A DNA stretch of 64,000 bases from Candidatus Nitrotoga sp. BS (GTDB lineage Bacteria; Pseudomonadota; Gammaproteobacteria; Burkholderiales; Gallionellaceae), in assembly GCF_927797785.1 (NCBI RefSeq), contig NZ_CAKMLL010000032.1, positions 1 to 64,000 of the forward strand, in the 5' to 3' direction. Position 1 is the stretch's first letter, and each line of letters begins with the position of its first letter. Below are positions 1 through 10,384 of the stretch, in pieces. The position numbers and the translations under genes were made by a program. A model generated the notes under the pieces. The model worked only from the letters and a program-made list of their open reading frames with translations, ran no database searches and was not told where the DNA came from.

Positions 1-326
1 CCCTAAAAACCTGTCAAGTGTTTTCTTGATTATTTATAGGGGTGAGTAGTTACACATTTTGAATGGTGGCGTTGTTATTCGCACGCCCCAGTCAACAAAC
101 TTTAGTGAGCGCACAATCAAAAAATTAGAATTTTTTATTCTGGCTTATGTAACAGAATCGGCAGGAAAATTTTTATGTTAAAGAATATAAAAATCTTTAA
201 ATACGGACATTTGAACTGGCGCTGCTTTGACAGACTTTATTAATACTATGTTTGTGTTACAAAAAGACTTTAGCTAATTATCTTTACAACGATTGGACGC
301 AAATTTTTTCTAGATGCAGAGGAAAA
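1..326. other. Non-coding stretch downstream of the signalling gene
   Basis: AT-rich sequence with no convincing reading frame, RNA gene or strong hairpin on either strand. It lies beyond the 3' end of the signalling gene; the neighbour on the left is outside the window. Confidence 0.5.
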
Positions 327-2234
327 TTAATTCCAAACAGTGATGTTACGCCCCATTTCTTTAGCCTTATACAACCGTTTATCTGCAAGTTGCAGTAACA
401 TTTCAGCATTTAACAATGCTGAAGATTTACTCGCTACCCCGATGCTAATAGTGACTCTCGTCCCCAGTTGAGTATCTCCCATAGCTACATTCTGACGCAA
501 TCTCTCTGCATACGGATAGATCTGATCTGCTAGTGCATCCGGGCAAATTACTAAGAATTCTTCCCCACCAAAACGGCAAACCAGATCCTGCTTGCGTGCG
601 GATGAGCGTAAAATTTGCGCCACCTGCTTCAACACATCATCCCCCACCTTATGACCATAAGTATCGTTAACCTTTTTGAAGAAATCCACATCAACCATCA
701 TGCAAGACAGCGGACGGCCACTGCGCTCTGCTACCGCCCATTGCTGCTCCAGGTAATCATTTGCATGGCGACGATTGGGCAACTCAGTGAGCACATCAGT
801 AAGCGCCATTTGCTGCAATCTCTGGTTTGATGCTGCCAATTGCGCAGCAATATTGCGTAACTGCAAATGTTCAACCTTCAGTTCATCCTGCAACTGCACC
901 ATACACTGAGTGACATGCAGTCTCGCACCAAGCACGTTTGAGTTAACCGGCTTAGTTAAGTAATCGGAGGCTCCAACCTTAAATATTTCTTCCAACCTAA
1001 CCAAATTTTCTTGGGTCAGCATGACAAACACATGGATATTGCGCCATAGCTCATTACATCTAAGCGCCTTGCAGAATTCGATGCCATTCATCTTAGGCAT
1101 GTGCCAGTCAGTAATGATAAGTTGAGGCATAAATTTATCGAGCATACTTAACGCTTCCACCCCATCGCCAGCAGTAGCAACCGTATGCCCCGCTTTTGTC
1201 AGTAACAGTTTCAGAACCATCGTCGTTGCATAATCGTCCTCTACCAGAAGGATACGCAATGGATAGCATGTCTCCAGACTAATCTCAGGTGCCCCGTCAT
1301 CCAAAATTTCCAGCTCGTTAGGTGGCGTGTCTTGCAAAATCTCCTTGAAAGAGGGCATCTCTGTCGAACGAATGCCGAATAACTTACTCCATTCACGCCA
1401 TTCCTGCACCGTCTTATCGCCTAACTCAGAAAAAGTATCCGCCTCCAAGCCCAACCTGGCGGCATTAATCATCAATTGAGATAGCATTTTGTGCCTTTGC
1501 TGACCGTGCGATAAACACGTTTTGGCAAAGCGGTTTGCGATATGTAATATATTTAGTACATGCCAGTTTCGATTGCCTTCCGCAAGATCAGACAGAGCTG
1601 GATTTTCATGATATAAAGCGGCTATATGGAATACTTGTGGCAGACCCCAGTTTGCTAACATCTCTTTAGTCAACTGGTTGTGATCAAGCCCGAATTCAGT
1701 GCGTTCGAGATCAATTAATATAGTATCTGTGTTGCCTGCTGCAGTCTTGTCAAGAATGAGGGAATATTCTTGAGGATATGCCGTCGCCAGTCCCAAAGAA
1801 CCAACTTGAGCCAGCAAACCGAGAATAAACATTTCTTCGGCTGCTCCCATTCTACGGCCTTCGATAAAGTTTTTTGCAGCAATTGCCACCAACAATGATT
1901 GCGACCAAAAGTTTTGATAATTGAACTTTCGGCATGCTCCATCGCGGCTACCTTCCACTAGCGACAAACCCAACACCACATTACGTACAATACTCAAACC
2001 TAAAGACATGACCGCATCTGTTATTGATGCAATAGGTCTTGTCTGATAAGACATGAGTACATTGGCCATTTTAATTAACCGACCTGACAATGCCGGGTCC
2101 GTCTTTATCGCATGAGTGATTTCCTGAGTCGTTACATCTTCTTTCAAGGTGAGCTGAATTATTTTCAGAGCCAAACCTTTAGGGGAAGGCAAATGATCTT
2201 TTGCCTTGAGTTCCTCAAAGATAGCATTAACCAT
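327..2234 (-). CDS. HDOD - receiver - GGDEF signalling protein (putative diguanylate cyclase)
   Basis: 635 residues in three parts. Residues ~10-215 are an HDOD domain. Residues ~325-445 are a CheY-like receiver with the acidic pair EDD (~332) and the likely phosphoacceptor Asp376 in TDWHMPK. Residues ~475-632 are a GGDEF domain with an intact GGEEF signature (556-560). RKQD (547-550), five residues upstream of GGEEF, fits the RxxD product-inhibition site. An active diguanylate cyclase (GTP to c-di-GMP) controlled by phosphorylation and sensitive to product feedback is therefore expected. No membrane segment is seen, so it should be cytosolic. The start is supported by AGAGGTGA about 11 bases upstream. 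No partner kinase lies nearby. The domain calls are firm; the signal sensed is unknown. Confidence 0.93.
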   Translation of the reverse strand: MVNAIFEELKAKDHLPSPKGLALKIIQLTLKEDVTTQEITHAIKTDPALSGRLIKMANVLMSYQTRPIASITDAVMSLGLSIVRNVVLGLSLVEGSRDGACRKFNYQNFWSQSLLVAIAAKNFIEGRRMGAAEEMFILGLLAQVGSLGLATAYPQEYSLILDKTAAGNTDTILIDLERTEFGLDHNQLTKEMLANWGLPQVFHIAALYHENPALSDLAEGNRNWHVLNILHIANRFAKTCLSHGQQRHKMLSQLMINAARLGLEADTFSELGDKTVQEWREWSKLFGIRSTEMPSFKEILQDTPPNELEILDDGAPEISLETCYPLRILLVEDDYATTMVLKLLLTKAGHTVATAGDGVEALSMLDKFMPQLIITDWHMPKMNGIEFCKALRCNELWRNIHVFVMLTQENLVRLEEIFKVGASDYLTKPVNSNVLGARLHVTQCMVQLQDELKVEHLQLRNIAAQLAASNQRLQQMALTDVLTELPNRRHANDYLEQQWAVAERSGRPLSCMMVDVDFFKKVNDTYGHKVGDDVLKQVAQILRSSARKQDLVCRFGGEEFLVICPDALADQIYPYAERLRQNVAMGDTQLGTRVTISIGVASKSSALLNAEMLLQLADKRLYKAKEMGRNITVWN

Positions 2235-2289
2235 AGTTCAATTCACCTCTGATCCAGCCAAGTGCAACTTTGAATAAAATATTGCTAAT

Positions 2290-2934
2290 TTATGCACTAT
2301 GCGTGCGACGATGCCGAATAAATTCTCGCAATGCTGGTATAAATGAAAAAACAATGACAATGACAACCATAAGCGTCAAGTTATCTTTCACCACTGGGAT
2401 ATTACCTAAAAAATAGCCTCCAAAGGTAAAAAGGCTAATCCACGCGACACTCCCTAACGCACTGAACACTATAAAAAGGCGATAGCGCATCAAACCAATG
2501 CCAGCTACAAATGGCGCAAATGTTCGTACGATGGGCAAAAAGCGAGCAAACAGAATTGCTTTTCCTCCGTGCTTTTTGTAAAACACATGCGTTTTTTCTA
2601 AATGTTCATGTTTGAGAAAGCGTGAATTCGCACGCTTAACTAAACGCATGCCCACCAACCGACCGATCCAGTAGTTAGTGCTATCCCCTAGAAATGATGC
2701 AGCCATCAACATTGGCAAAATCAACTTAATTTCCAGCGCGCCAACCCCACACAACGCACCTACCACAAACAATAGCGAATCTCCCGGTAGAAAAGGCATG
2801 ACTACCAGTCCAGTTTCGCAGAAGATAATCAGGAACAGGATGACATAAATCCACATGCCATATGCCTGCATGATTGCTAATAGATGAACGTCCAGATGCA
2901 GGACAATATCTATAAAAGTAGCGATCAGTTCCAC
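2290..2934 (-). CDS. DedA family membrane protein
   Basis: 214 residues with several hydrophobic helices and the DedA/VTT hallmarks: an ETGLVVMPFLPGDSLLF segment (~41-57), a conserved FLGDSTNYWIGR motif (~101-112), and the basic RFLPIVRTFAPFVAGI stretch (~130-145). DedA proteins of the inner membrane are linked to lipid scrambling or undecaprenyl-phosphate recycling and to proton-motive-force homeostasis. It begins three bases after secF ends, so it is probably co-transcribed with the tgt-yajC-secDF run. Length is normal for the family. The exact substrate cannot be read from the sequence. Confidence 0.9.
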   Translation of the reverse strand: MELIATFIDIVLHLDVHLLAIMQAYGMWIYVILFLIIFCETGLVVMPFLPGDSLLFVVGALCGVGALEIKLILPMLMAASFLGDSTNYWIGRLVGMRLVKRANSRFLKHEHLEKTHVFYKKHGGKAILFARFLPIVRTFAPFVAGIGLMRYRLFIVFSALGSVAWISLFTFGGYFLGNIPVVKDNLTLMVVIVIVFSFIPALREFIRHRRTHSA

Positions 2935-2937
2935 AGT

Positions 2938-3867
2938 CTAGGGTAAAACTTCTTCAGTAACTTTCTCTGTCTTAATGAAATCCTCGCGCGAAACACCCAT
3001 CAACATAAGCAATGGGCTGGCCACCAACACTGAGGAATAAATACTAAACAGAATGCCAATAGTCAATGCCAATGCAAAATAATGCAATGTCTCCCCGCCT
3101 AAAAACAGCATCGCTGTCACCATCATCTGGGTAGAGAGGTGAGTAATGATGGTACGCGACATAGTGCGTGTAATCGCGTTGTCGATTATTTCGGCAACCT
3201 CCGTCTTCCGCATCTTACGAAAGTTTTCCCGAATACGATCGAAAACTACCACTGATTCATTTACCGAATAACCCAGCACGGCTAACAGCGCAGCCAGCAC
3301 GGTGAGTGAGAAATCCCACTGGAAGAATGCAAAAAAACCAATAATAATAACCACGTCATGCAAATTGGCGATTATCGCGGCTAGGCCAAACTTCCACTCG
3401 AATCGCACCCAAAGGTAGCAAGCGATACCAATGGACACTAGCAACAAAGCAAGCGCACCATTCTCCACCAAATCTTTACCCACTTGCGGGCCGACAAATT
3501 CTACACGGCGCATTTCCACACTGGCATCCTGCTGGCGCAACTTGTCGAGAATCATCTCGCTCAGTTTCGCGCCAACTACATTCTGCTTAAGCGACACTTG
3601 TAGTAGGACATCATGGCTAGAGCCAAAATTTTGCACTAACACATCATGCAGCCCCATGTCAGTTAGTTGCCCACGCACCTTGTTCAGGTCAGCTGTCTGA
3701 GAGTAGTGCACCTCCATCACCGTTCCACCGGTGAAATCCACGCCGAAATTCAACCCTTTAGTTGCGATAAAAAATACCGCCAGAACAAACGTCACCAGGG
3801 AAATTGTGGTGGTATACCGCCCATAGCTCATGAACGGGATGTTGCGGTTGATCTTGAAAAATTCCAT
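2938..3867 (-). CDS. secF: Protein translocase subunit SecF
   Basis: 309 residues, the usual SecF size. An N-terminal membrane helix (~18-37) is followed by the NFGVDFTGG motif (~41-49), a periplasmic domain, then five C-terminal helices carrying the conserved LGYSVNESVVVFDRIREN segment. SecF works with SecD in the inner membrane, using the proton-motive force to pull secreted proteins out of the SecYEG channel. It starts 16 bases after secD, in the standard yajC-secD-secF order, so co-expression is very likely. Nothing unusual was seen. Confidence 0.97.
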   Translation of the reverse strand: MEFFKINRNIPFMSYGRYTTTISLVTFVLAVFFIATKGLNFGVDFTGGTVMEVHYSQTADLNKVRGQLTDMGLHDVLVQNFGSSHDVLLQVSLKQNVVGAKLSEMILDKLRQQDASVEMRRVEFVGPQVGKDLVENGALALLLVSIGIACYLWVRFEWKFGLAAIIANLHDVVIIIGFFAFFQWDFSLTVLAALLAVLGYSVNESVVVFDRIRENFRKMRKTEVAEIIDNAITRTMSRTIITHLSTQMMVTAMLFLGGETLHYFALALTIGILFSIYSSVLVASPLLMLMGVSREDFIKTEKVTEEVLP

Positions 3868-3883
3868 TATTGCCTCTTTATAC

Positions 3884-5695
3884 TTAACCGATGGAGATAT
3901 TGGTCAACCGTAACTTACGCCCGTAAATCAGGTTAACCAGTGCACGCGATATCATCATTGCACTGAACATCGAAGTAAGAATGCCCAAGCACAATACAAC
4001 AGCAAAACCTCGTACCGCCCCGGAACCAAACATGAATAACGCTATACCCGCGATCAAAGTGGTGATGTTGGAATCAAGTATGGTACGGAACGCTTGCTCA
4101 TATCCGGCATGGATGGATGCTTGTGGCGTATTGCCATTACGTAGCTCCTCCCGAATACGCTCATTGATCAAAACATTAGCATCAATCGCCATGCCCAGCG
4201 TCAGCGCTATGCCGGCCATACCAGGCAAGGTCAACGTGGCTTGCAGCATGGACAACAATGCCACAAGCAGCAACAAGTTAGCGCCCAGTGCCAGAACGGA
4301 AACAGCGCCAAACAACATGTAATAAGCGATCATAAAAATCGCAATGGCAACAAAACCGATCTGCGTGGAACGAAAGCCACGCACAATATTGTCCGCGCCG
4401 AGACTTGGGCCGACAGTGCGCTCCTCAATGATTTCCATCGGCGCTGCCAGCGCACCAGCGCGCAACAACAACGATATATCGTTTGCTTCTTTGGTGTTCA
4501 TCTGTCCACTAATTTGCACACGGCCACCGCCGATTTCCTCACGGATCACTGGAGCTGTAATTACTTCACCTTTACCTTTTTCAAATAGCACTATAGCCAT
4601 ACGCTTGCCGACATTCTCGCGCGTCGCATCTTTAAATTTACGCGTACCCGCGCTATCCAGATTGATATGAACTGCTGCCTCATTGGTACGGCTGTCAAAA
4701 CCGGGTTGCGCATCATTGATGCGCTCACCGGTGAGCAGCACGCTTTTCTTCACCAGCAGCTTAGAGCCGTCCCGATCCTTGAACGTCTCGGTACCAAACG
4801 GTGCGGCAGAGCCTTCGTTGAACTGATGTTCATCATCTACCAGACGCACTTCCAGTGTCGCGGTGCGGCCAAGAATATCTTTCGCATGTGCCGTATCCAG
4901 CACACCGGGGAGTTGCACCACAATTCGATCTAAACCTTGCTGCTGGATTGTCGGCTCTGCCACGCCTAATTCATTGATACGGTTACGTAAGGTAATTAGA
5001 TTCTGCTGCACTGCGGAATCTTGAATGCGTTTTTCTTCCACCGGTTTTAAGGTAACAAGCAAGAGAATCTCGTTGCTTCCATTTTTTTCATTGAAGGCCA
5101 AACCGCCGAAACGTTGTGTGAGTTCAAACGCTCCTTTACTGCGCGTTTCCGCATCACGGAACTTAATCGTCACTAATCTACCATCACGGCTGACACCGGA
5201 ATAAGCAATACTCCGATCACGGAGGGTGCTTCGTATATCGCCGGAAGCAGTTTCCAACGCCTTATCCAACGCAGCCTTCATATCAATCTGTAGCAAGAAA
5301 TGCACCCCACCACGCAAGTCCAATCCAAGATACATAGGCCGTGCATTTATAGCGGTTAACCACTGCGGCGAGCGTGATTGCAGATTGAGGGCAACCATAT
5401 AGTCATCGCCCAGCTTTGACTGAAGTATATCTTTAGCTTTAAGTTGATCATCGGTACTATTAAAGCGAGCTTTAACGCTCGTAGGATCCAGCATGACCCC
5501 TTCCGCATTTAGATTTGCCGCTTTAAGCGCTTCATCGACCCGCTGCAGCAATGCATTATCCGCCTTTAAATTTGCGCGTATGGGCAACACTTGTACAGCA
5601 GGAGATTCACCATACAAATTAGGCAGGGTATAAACGAGGCCACAAATAAATACAAAGAGAACAAGCAGATATTTCCACAGCGGATAACGGTTCAT
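3884..5695 (-). CDS. secD: Protein translocase subunit SecD
   Basis: 603 residues. An N-terminal helix (~8-26) precedes a large periplasmic region containing the LGLDLRGGVHFLLQID motif (~123-138), then six C-terminal helices with GMAIDANVLINERIREEL, the counterpart of the SecF motif. It forms the SecDF complex that drives late steps of protein export. AAGG upstream of the ATG supports the start. It is preceded by yajC with a nine-base gap and followed by secF. Confidence 0.97.
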   Translation of the reverse strand: MNRYPLWKYLLVLFVFICGLVYTLPNLYGESPAVQVLPIRANLKADNALLQRVDEALKAANLNAEGVMLDPTSVKARFNSTDDQLKAKDILQSKLGDDYMVALNLQSRSPQWLTAINARPMYLGLDLRGGVHFLLQIDMKAALDKALETASGDIRSTLRDRSIAYSGVSRDGRLVTIKFRDAETRSKGAFELTQRFGGLAFNEKNGSNEILLLVTLKPVEEKRIQDSAVQQNLITLRNRINELGVAEPTIQQQGLDRIVVQLPGVLDTAHAKDILGRTATLEVRLVDDEHQFNEGSAAPFGTETFKDRDGSKLLVKKSVLLTGERINDAQPGFDSRTNEAAVHINLDSAGTRKFKDATRENVGKRMAIVLFEKGKGEVITAPVIREEIGGGRVQISGQMNTKEANDISLLLRAGALAAPMEIIEERTVGPSLGADNIVRGFRSTQIGFVAIAIFMIAYYMLFGAVSVLALGANLLLLVALLSMLQATLTLPGMAGIALTLGMAIDANVLINERIREELRNGNTPQASIHAGYEQAFRTILDSNITTLIAGIALFMFGSGAVRGFAVVLCLGILTSMFSAMMISRALVNLIYGRKLRLTNISIG

Positions 5696-5704
5696 TGCAG
5701 TACC

Positions 5705-6028
5705 TTAAATCGATTTAATTGTTCCCTTGGGCAGCACGGTTTGAATCGCACTTTTCTGAATCTGAACCGTAACATTTTCAGCGATTTCCAAGCTCATATA
5801 GTCATCCCCCACCTTGGATACTCGACCCAACTCTCCACCGATTGTGACGATTTCATCACCTTTTTGCAGGGCAGCCAGCATGGCCTTTTGTTCCTTGGCA
5901 CGCTTCTGTTGCGGACGTAACAGAAGAAAATAAAACACTACAATTACTGCGACTATAGGCAAAAACTCCAAAAACCCAGAACCGGACGCAGCCGTAGAGG
6001 TTTGAGCATAAGCGTTGCTAATCAACAT
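5705..6028 (-). CDS. yajC: Preprotein translocase subunit YajC
   Basis: 107 residues. A single membrane helix (~22-38) is followed by the LLLRPQQKRAKEQ signature (~35-47) and a small cytosolic domain with KGDEIVTIGGELGRV. YajC binds SecDF in the inner membrane and is an accessory factor of the Sec holotranslocon. It lies between tgt and secD, the classic proteobacterial arrangement. The length is typical. Confidence 0.96.
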   Translation of the reverse strand: MLISNAYAQTSTAASGSGFLEFLPIVAVIVVFYFLLLRPQQKRAKEQKAMLAALQKGDEIVTIGGELGRVSKVGDDYMSLEIAENVTVQIQKSAIQTVLPKGTIKSI

Positions 6029-6064
6029 GACACTTTTCCCGGTTAAAATTCGAAGCGGCGAATT

Positions 6065-7213
<1,149 letters not shown>

Positions 7214-7282
7214 TCAGGGATTACAAATAGCTCGCATAGACCATATAACATCCAGTGGCCATTTTCACGGCGAGTGCAATCT

Positions 7283-8188
7283 CTACTTCTGCGTTTTAAC
7301 AATGCTCATCGCCGCCGCTACCATAGCTCCCATATCTGCCATATTACCTGGCAGAATCAGAGTATTGCCTTGCTTGGCGACATTACCGAAAGCTTCCACA
7401 TATTTTTCCGCTACCTTGAGGTTAACTGCTTCTATCCCTCCGGGAAACTGAATCGCTAATGCGACCTGCTGAATAGCCAAGGCGGTCGCTGTGGCGACGG
7501 CAGTAATGGCCGCAGCTTCGCCTTGAGCCGCATTAATTACAGCCTGCTTCTCGCCTTCTGAACGCTGGATAAAGGCTTCGCGCTCGCCAGTGGCAATATT
7601 AATCTGCTCTTGTTTACGTCCTTCGGAGGCAGCAATTAAGGCACGCTTTTCTCGTTCAGCAGTAATCTGCGCCTGCATAGCAAGCAGAATTTCCTTAGGA
7701 GGCACCAAATCCTTAATTTCATAACGCAACACCTTCACCCCCCAACTGGCCGCAGCTTCATCAAGAGCCGCAACCACAGCACGGTTGATATCATCCCGCT
7801 CCTCGAAAGTCTTATCCAATTCCATCTTGCCAATTGCCGAGCGTAAGGTGGTCTGTGCAAGCTGAGTGATAGCGCTAAGGTAATCGCTAGAGCCATAAGA
7901 AGCCAACTTCGGATCAGTGACCTGAAAATAAAGGACACCATCCACTTGTAGCTGCGTATTGTCCCGGGTTATACAAATCTGACTGGGAACGTCCAGCGGG
8001 ACTTCCTTGAGCATATGGCGGTATGCAATACGATCGATAAAGGGAACCACAATGTTTAAGCCAGGTGCTAACACAGCATGAAACTTACCCAAGCGCTCAA
8101 CCACCCAGGCATGCTGTTGCGGCACAACATTAAGCGCCTTGACAACAAACACAACGGCAGCCACTAAAAGAAACAGTGCGATTTCCAT
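7283..8188 (-). CDS. SPFH/Band-7 (stomatin-like, QmcA type) membrane protein
   Basis: 301 residues from the ATG at 8188, chosen because AGGAA precedes it and MEIALFLLVAA gives the expected N-terminal anchor; a longer in-frame extension to 8314 overlaps the upstream gene. A single N-terminal membrane helix is followed by VPQQHAWVVERLGKF and the Band-7 domain, then a charged helical region (EREKRALIAASEGRKQEQIN) and a Gly/Met-rich tail. SPFH proteins form oligomeric rings at the membrane and often modulate FtsH or other proteases. It follows an NfeD gene by 14 bases, the classic nfeD-SPFH pair. Confidence 0.93.
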   Translation of the reverse strand: MEIALFLLVAAVVFVVKALNVVPQQHAWVVERLGKFHAVLAPGLNIVVPFIDRIAYRHMLKEVPLDVPSQICITRDNTQLQVDGVLYFQVTDPKLASYGSSDYLSAITQLAQTTLRSAIGKMELDKTFEERDDINRAVVAALDEAAASWGVKVLRYEIKDLVPPKEILLAMQAQITAEREKRALIAASEGRKQEQINIATGEREAFIQRSEGEKQAVINAAQGEAAAITAVATATALAIQQVALAIQFPGGIEAVNLKVAEKYVEAFGNVAKQGNTLILPGNMADMGAMVAAAMSIVKTQK

Positions 8189-8202
8189 ATTATTTCCTAA
8201 GG

Positions 8203-8652
8203 TTATTGTTGTTGCGGCTTGTCTGGTGTCAAAATCAACTTTGAGCCCTGTATTGCCTTGATATAAAGTACACCATCGCGTGACAAGCAGGGAGACTCCA
8301 GCTCCGCATCCCATTCCGTGCCTCGGTAATGCACACGCGCAACACCGTCATCACGCCATGATATAGCCTGCACCGACTGACCGATGTCCAAGCTTTGGCT
8401 AGTCATCTTGCCCGTAGCCGTGCCTCTCATGCGCCGCAACATCACTGTGCCAAATATACTGGCCACCGCACTAAGTGTGATTTGCAATGGTAAGTTAAGT
8501 CCAAGCAGCGCCGCAATACCTGCCAAGCCTGCAGCAATACTCACTATTAGTATGTAAAACGTTCCCGTAGCCATTTCTAATGCCAGCAGGCCTAAGGCTA
8601 ACAAAAACCAATATATGTAAGGCTCCAAGTGCACTTTATTATATTCCTTCAA
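8203..8652 (-). CDS. NfeD family membrane protein
   Basis: 149 residues: two to three N-terminal hydrophobic segments (~13-62) and a C-terminal OB-like NfeD domain (~80-145) with the typical GQSVQAISWRDDGVARVHYRG segment split over residues ~91-111. NfeD proteins are the membrane partners of SPFH/stomatin proteins. The short type here lacks the N-terminal protease domain of the long NfeD class. It is first in a two-gene operon with the SPFH gene at 7283-8188. Confidence 0.9.
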   Translation of the reverse strand: MKEYNKVHLEPYIYWFLLALGLLALEMATGTFYILIVSIAAGLAGIAALLGLNLPLQITLSAVASIFGTVMLRRMRGTATGKMTSQSLDIGQSVQAISWRDDGVARVHYRGTEWDAELESPCLSRDGVLYIKAIQGSKLILTPDKPQQQ

Positions 8653-9748
8653 TCTAATTTGATGATCATATCAGACCCAAGCCACTTCCCCGCAGACACA
8701 CCAACATCCATGAACAAAATAAGGATTCTAATCTTAATATTAAGCTTGGAAGAGTCAAAGAGGCTAACTCTTCAAATCTATGAGTCCAGGTAATCATGAG
8801 CAGGTTGTTCATGATTACCTGGACTTAGGGCACCATCAAGGCAAAGATGCTAAATATCGTTCTCGATTTTTTCAATCTGGCTAGGTATCGCAGGATTTAT
8901 TCAGACTTGCAATTACCTATACCATAATTTTTACCATCGGCGCGATGAAGCCAGTTCAGCCAAACTTACACGAGAAGCTGCCATACGCAGCTTTTGAGTC
9001 GCAGATATAGCGAATGCCATTTCAGTAGGTGCTCGTTTTAAACCGCTACCGATGATTGAATCTGGGCAGTTTCCTGGACGTTTATTCAAGCTAAAATAAT
9101 TTAGTCCAGCCGTTCAAGCGTGTAGGTCGACAAGTCTGCCCTTTAGACAAAAACTAGCGCAGCAATCCTTTAGAATTTTTGTACAAACCGCGTTGTCATG
9201 AAAGGGCCCCTCCGACACTATCGACTACGGTGTATGTATACCAAAGACCATGCGCATACAGTTAATATCCATGAAACAGCTCTAACAGTTATCGAAGTAT
9301 CAATTAAATTCATCTGGATCGCTATTGAGACCGCACTTAGATTAATAGCTACAATTGAACATAATAAATATAGCAGTAATGATTTCAGCATGGTTTTTAC
9401 CCTTCCTAGTGACTTACAGGTAGATTTATCTATTAAAACTACATTTAGTTAAGCTTAAGTGGTATTTTTTCATATGCAGTGCTGCTCTGACTGTGAACAA
9501 CTATCTAAATCTGGGCTTTCTGACAGAGCTTTCGTGTCCGAAATAATCCTTGTTAGCCGCCTCTAGAACGACCCTAAAGCTAGATCAAGGGGATGCAGTT
9601 GGTCGAAGTTATCCTTGACTCAGTGCAGACTGTAACGATGAGACACGGTTATAAGCAAGCTCTTTTTCTGCCATAGCCAGGCGGGTTTACACCGCCAGCA
9701 ACAGACCTGACAAATGCTGATTAAATTACAATAATTAAACATGTAGGA
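8653..9748. other. Gene-poor spacer with a perfect hairpin
   Basis: About 1.1 kb with no recognisable gene. A plus-strand frame at 9198-9452 (84 codons) resembles nothing known and has no Shine-Dalgarno. A minus-strand open stretch around 8924-9100 has no start codon. The region holds the 17-bp hairpin at 8783-8825 and a small GGCGG/CCGCC hairpin at 9680-9696. It marks the switch from conserved housekeeping genes to the accessory block. Confidence 0.5.
8783..8825. repeat. Perfect 17-bp inverted repeat with 9-base loop
   Basis: AGTCCAGGTAATCATGA at 8783-8799 is exactly mirrored at 8809-8825 around a nine-base loop. It lies 130 bases upstream of the nfeD start. It has no T-tract on either side and both flanking genes point away or are distant, so it does not look like a terminator. 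It may be a regulator site, a remnant of a mobile-element end or a structured RNA. Confidence 0.7.
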
Positions 9749-10204
9749 TCAAATAGTTACTTTTTTTTCGGCGGTCAGGTTTACCTCCCCATTTCTTTTG
9801 CTCGGATGGCCATACACACCTTTCACAACCTCTCCGATAATCCCTCCAAAATTGGCAGCTTCTACTACCAAAATGAGACAAGGTCCCCAGTATGCTAAAG
9901 GGATTAGGAAAAACATATCGACATCCGTAGCAGGATTTTCGAAGTAGGTTAAATAGACAAAGCTGATGCAGCGGACAATCAGTGGGGGTAAACAAGCCAG
10001 CCATTTTCCACCTAGACCAAAAATCCAGGACACCAAAAAGCCCGCAATGAACGGTACCAAAAATATATCTATCATCCACGCAAAAGTAAATGTGGAGATG
10101 CCCGTAAAGATTTCGATATTGACACCCAGCGCCTTATCTCCCAAATAAATTAACGCTGAGCCAGCCAGCACAGCAATACATCCTTTGGCGTATCGAGAAT
10201 TCAT
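9749..10204 (-). CDS. Four-helix membrane protein of unknown function
   Basis: 151 residues with about four hydrophobic segments (~7-24, ~36-62, ~67-87, ~98-122) and a short charged tail. AAAGGAG upstream of the ATG gives a strong ribosome site, so the gene is probably real. It is divergent from the MocR-type regulator at 10385, with a 180-base shared promoter region carrying GTAC-type inverted motifs. MocR regulators often control a divergent transporter or enzyme, so this protein is a likely target. No family was recognised. Confidence 0.75.
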   Translation of the reverse strand: MNSRYAKGCIAVLAGSALIYLGDKALGVNIEIFTGISTFTFAWMIDIFLVPFIAGFLVSWIFGLGGKWLACLPPLIVRCISFVYLTYFENPATDVDMFFLIPLAYWGPCLILVVEAANFGGIIGEVVKGVYGHPSKRNGEVNLTAEKKVTI

Positions 10205-10334
10205 TTTTACTACTCCTTTTTAATAAAGCTACTTGCTTCTTTAAAGATATTTAATAATAGTTAAGTACTTTTAGAGACGTTTATATTCAACCTGATCTCT
10301 TAATGCTTACATTACTAGACAATAATCTGACAAT

Positions 10335-10376
10335 ACAGGTACAGTTGTTTTTATAATTAACCAACCTGTACTGGTT
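10335..10376. promoter_or_regulatory. Candidate operator of the MocR regulator
   Basis: GTACAG at 10339-10344 and CTGTAC at 10366-10371 form an inverted pair spaced 27 bases apart. The second lies in the near-palindrome AACCTGTACTGGTT (10363-10376, 12 of 14 positions symmetric), which ends only eight bases before the regulator's ATG. This suggests autoregulation plus control of the divergent membrane-protein gene. The motif is seen directly; binding by this regulator is inference. Confidence 0.5.
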
Positions 10377-10384
10377 CAGTAACC

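Noticed and set aside
9198-9452. 84-codon plus-strand frame
   Set aside because: No ribosome site, no family resemblance, AT-rich composition typical of chance frames in this spacer.
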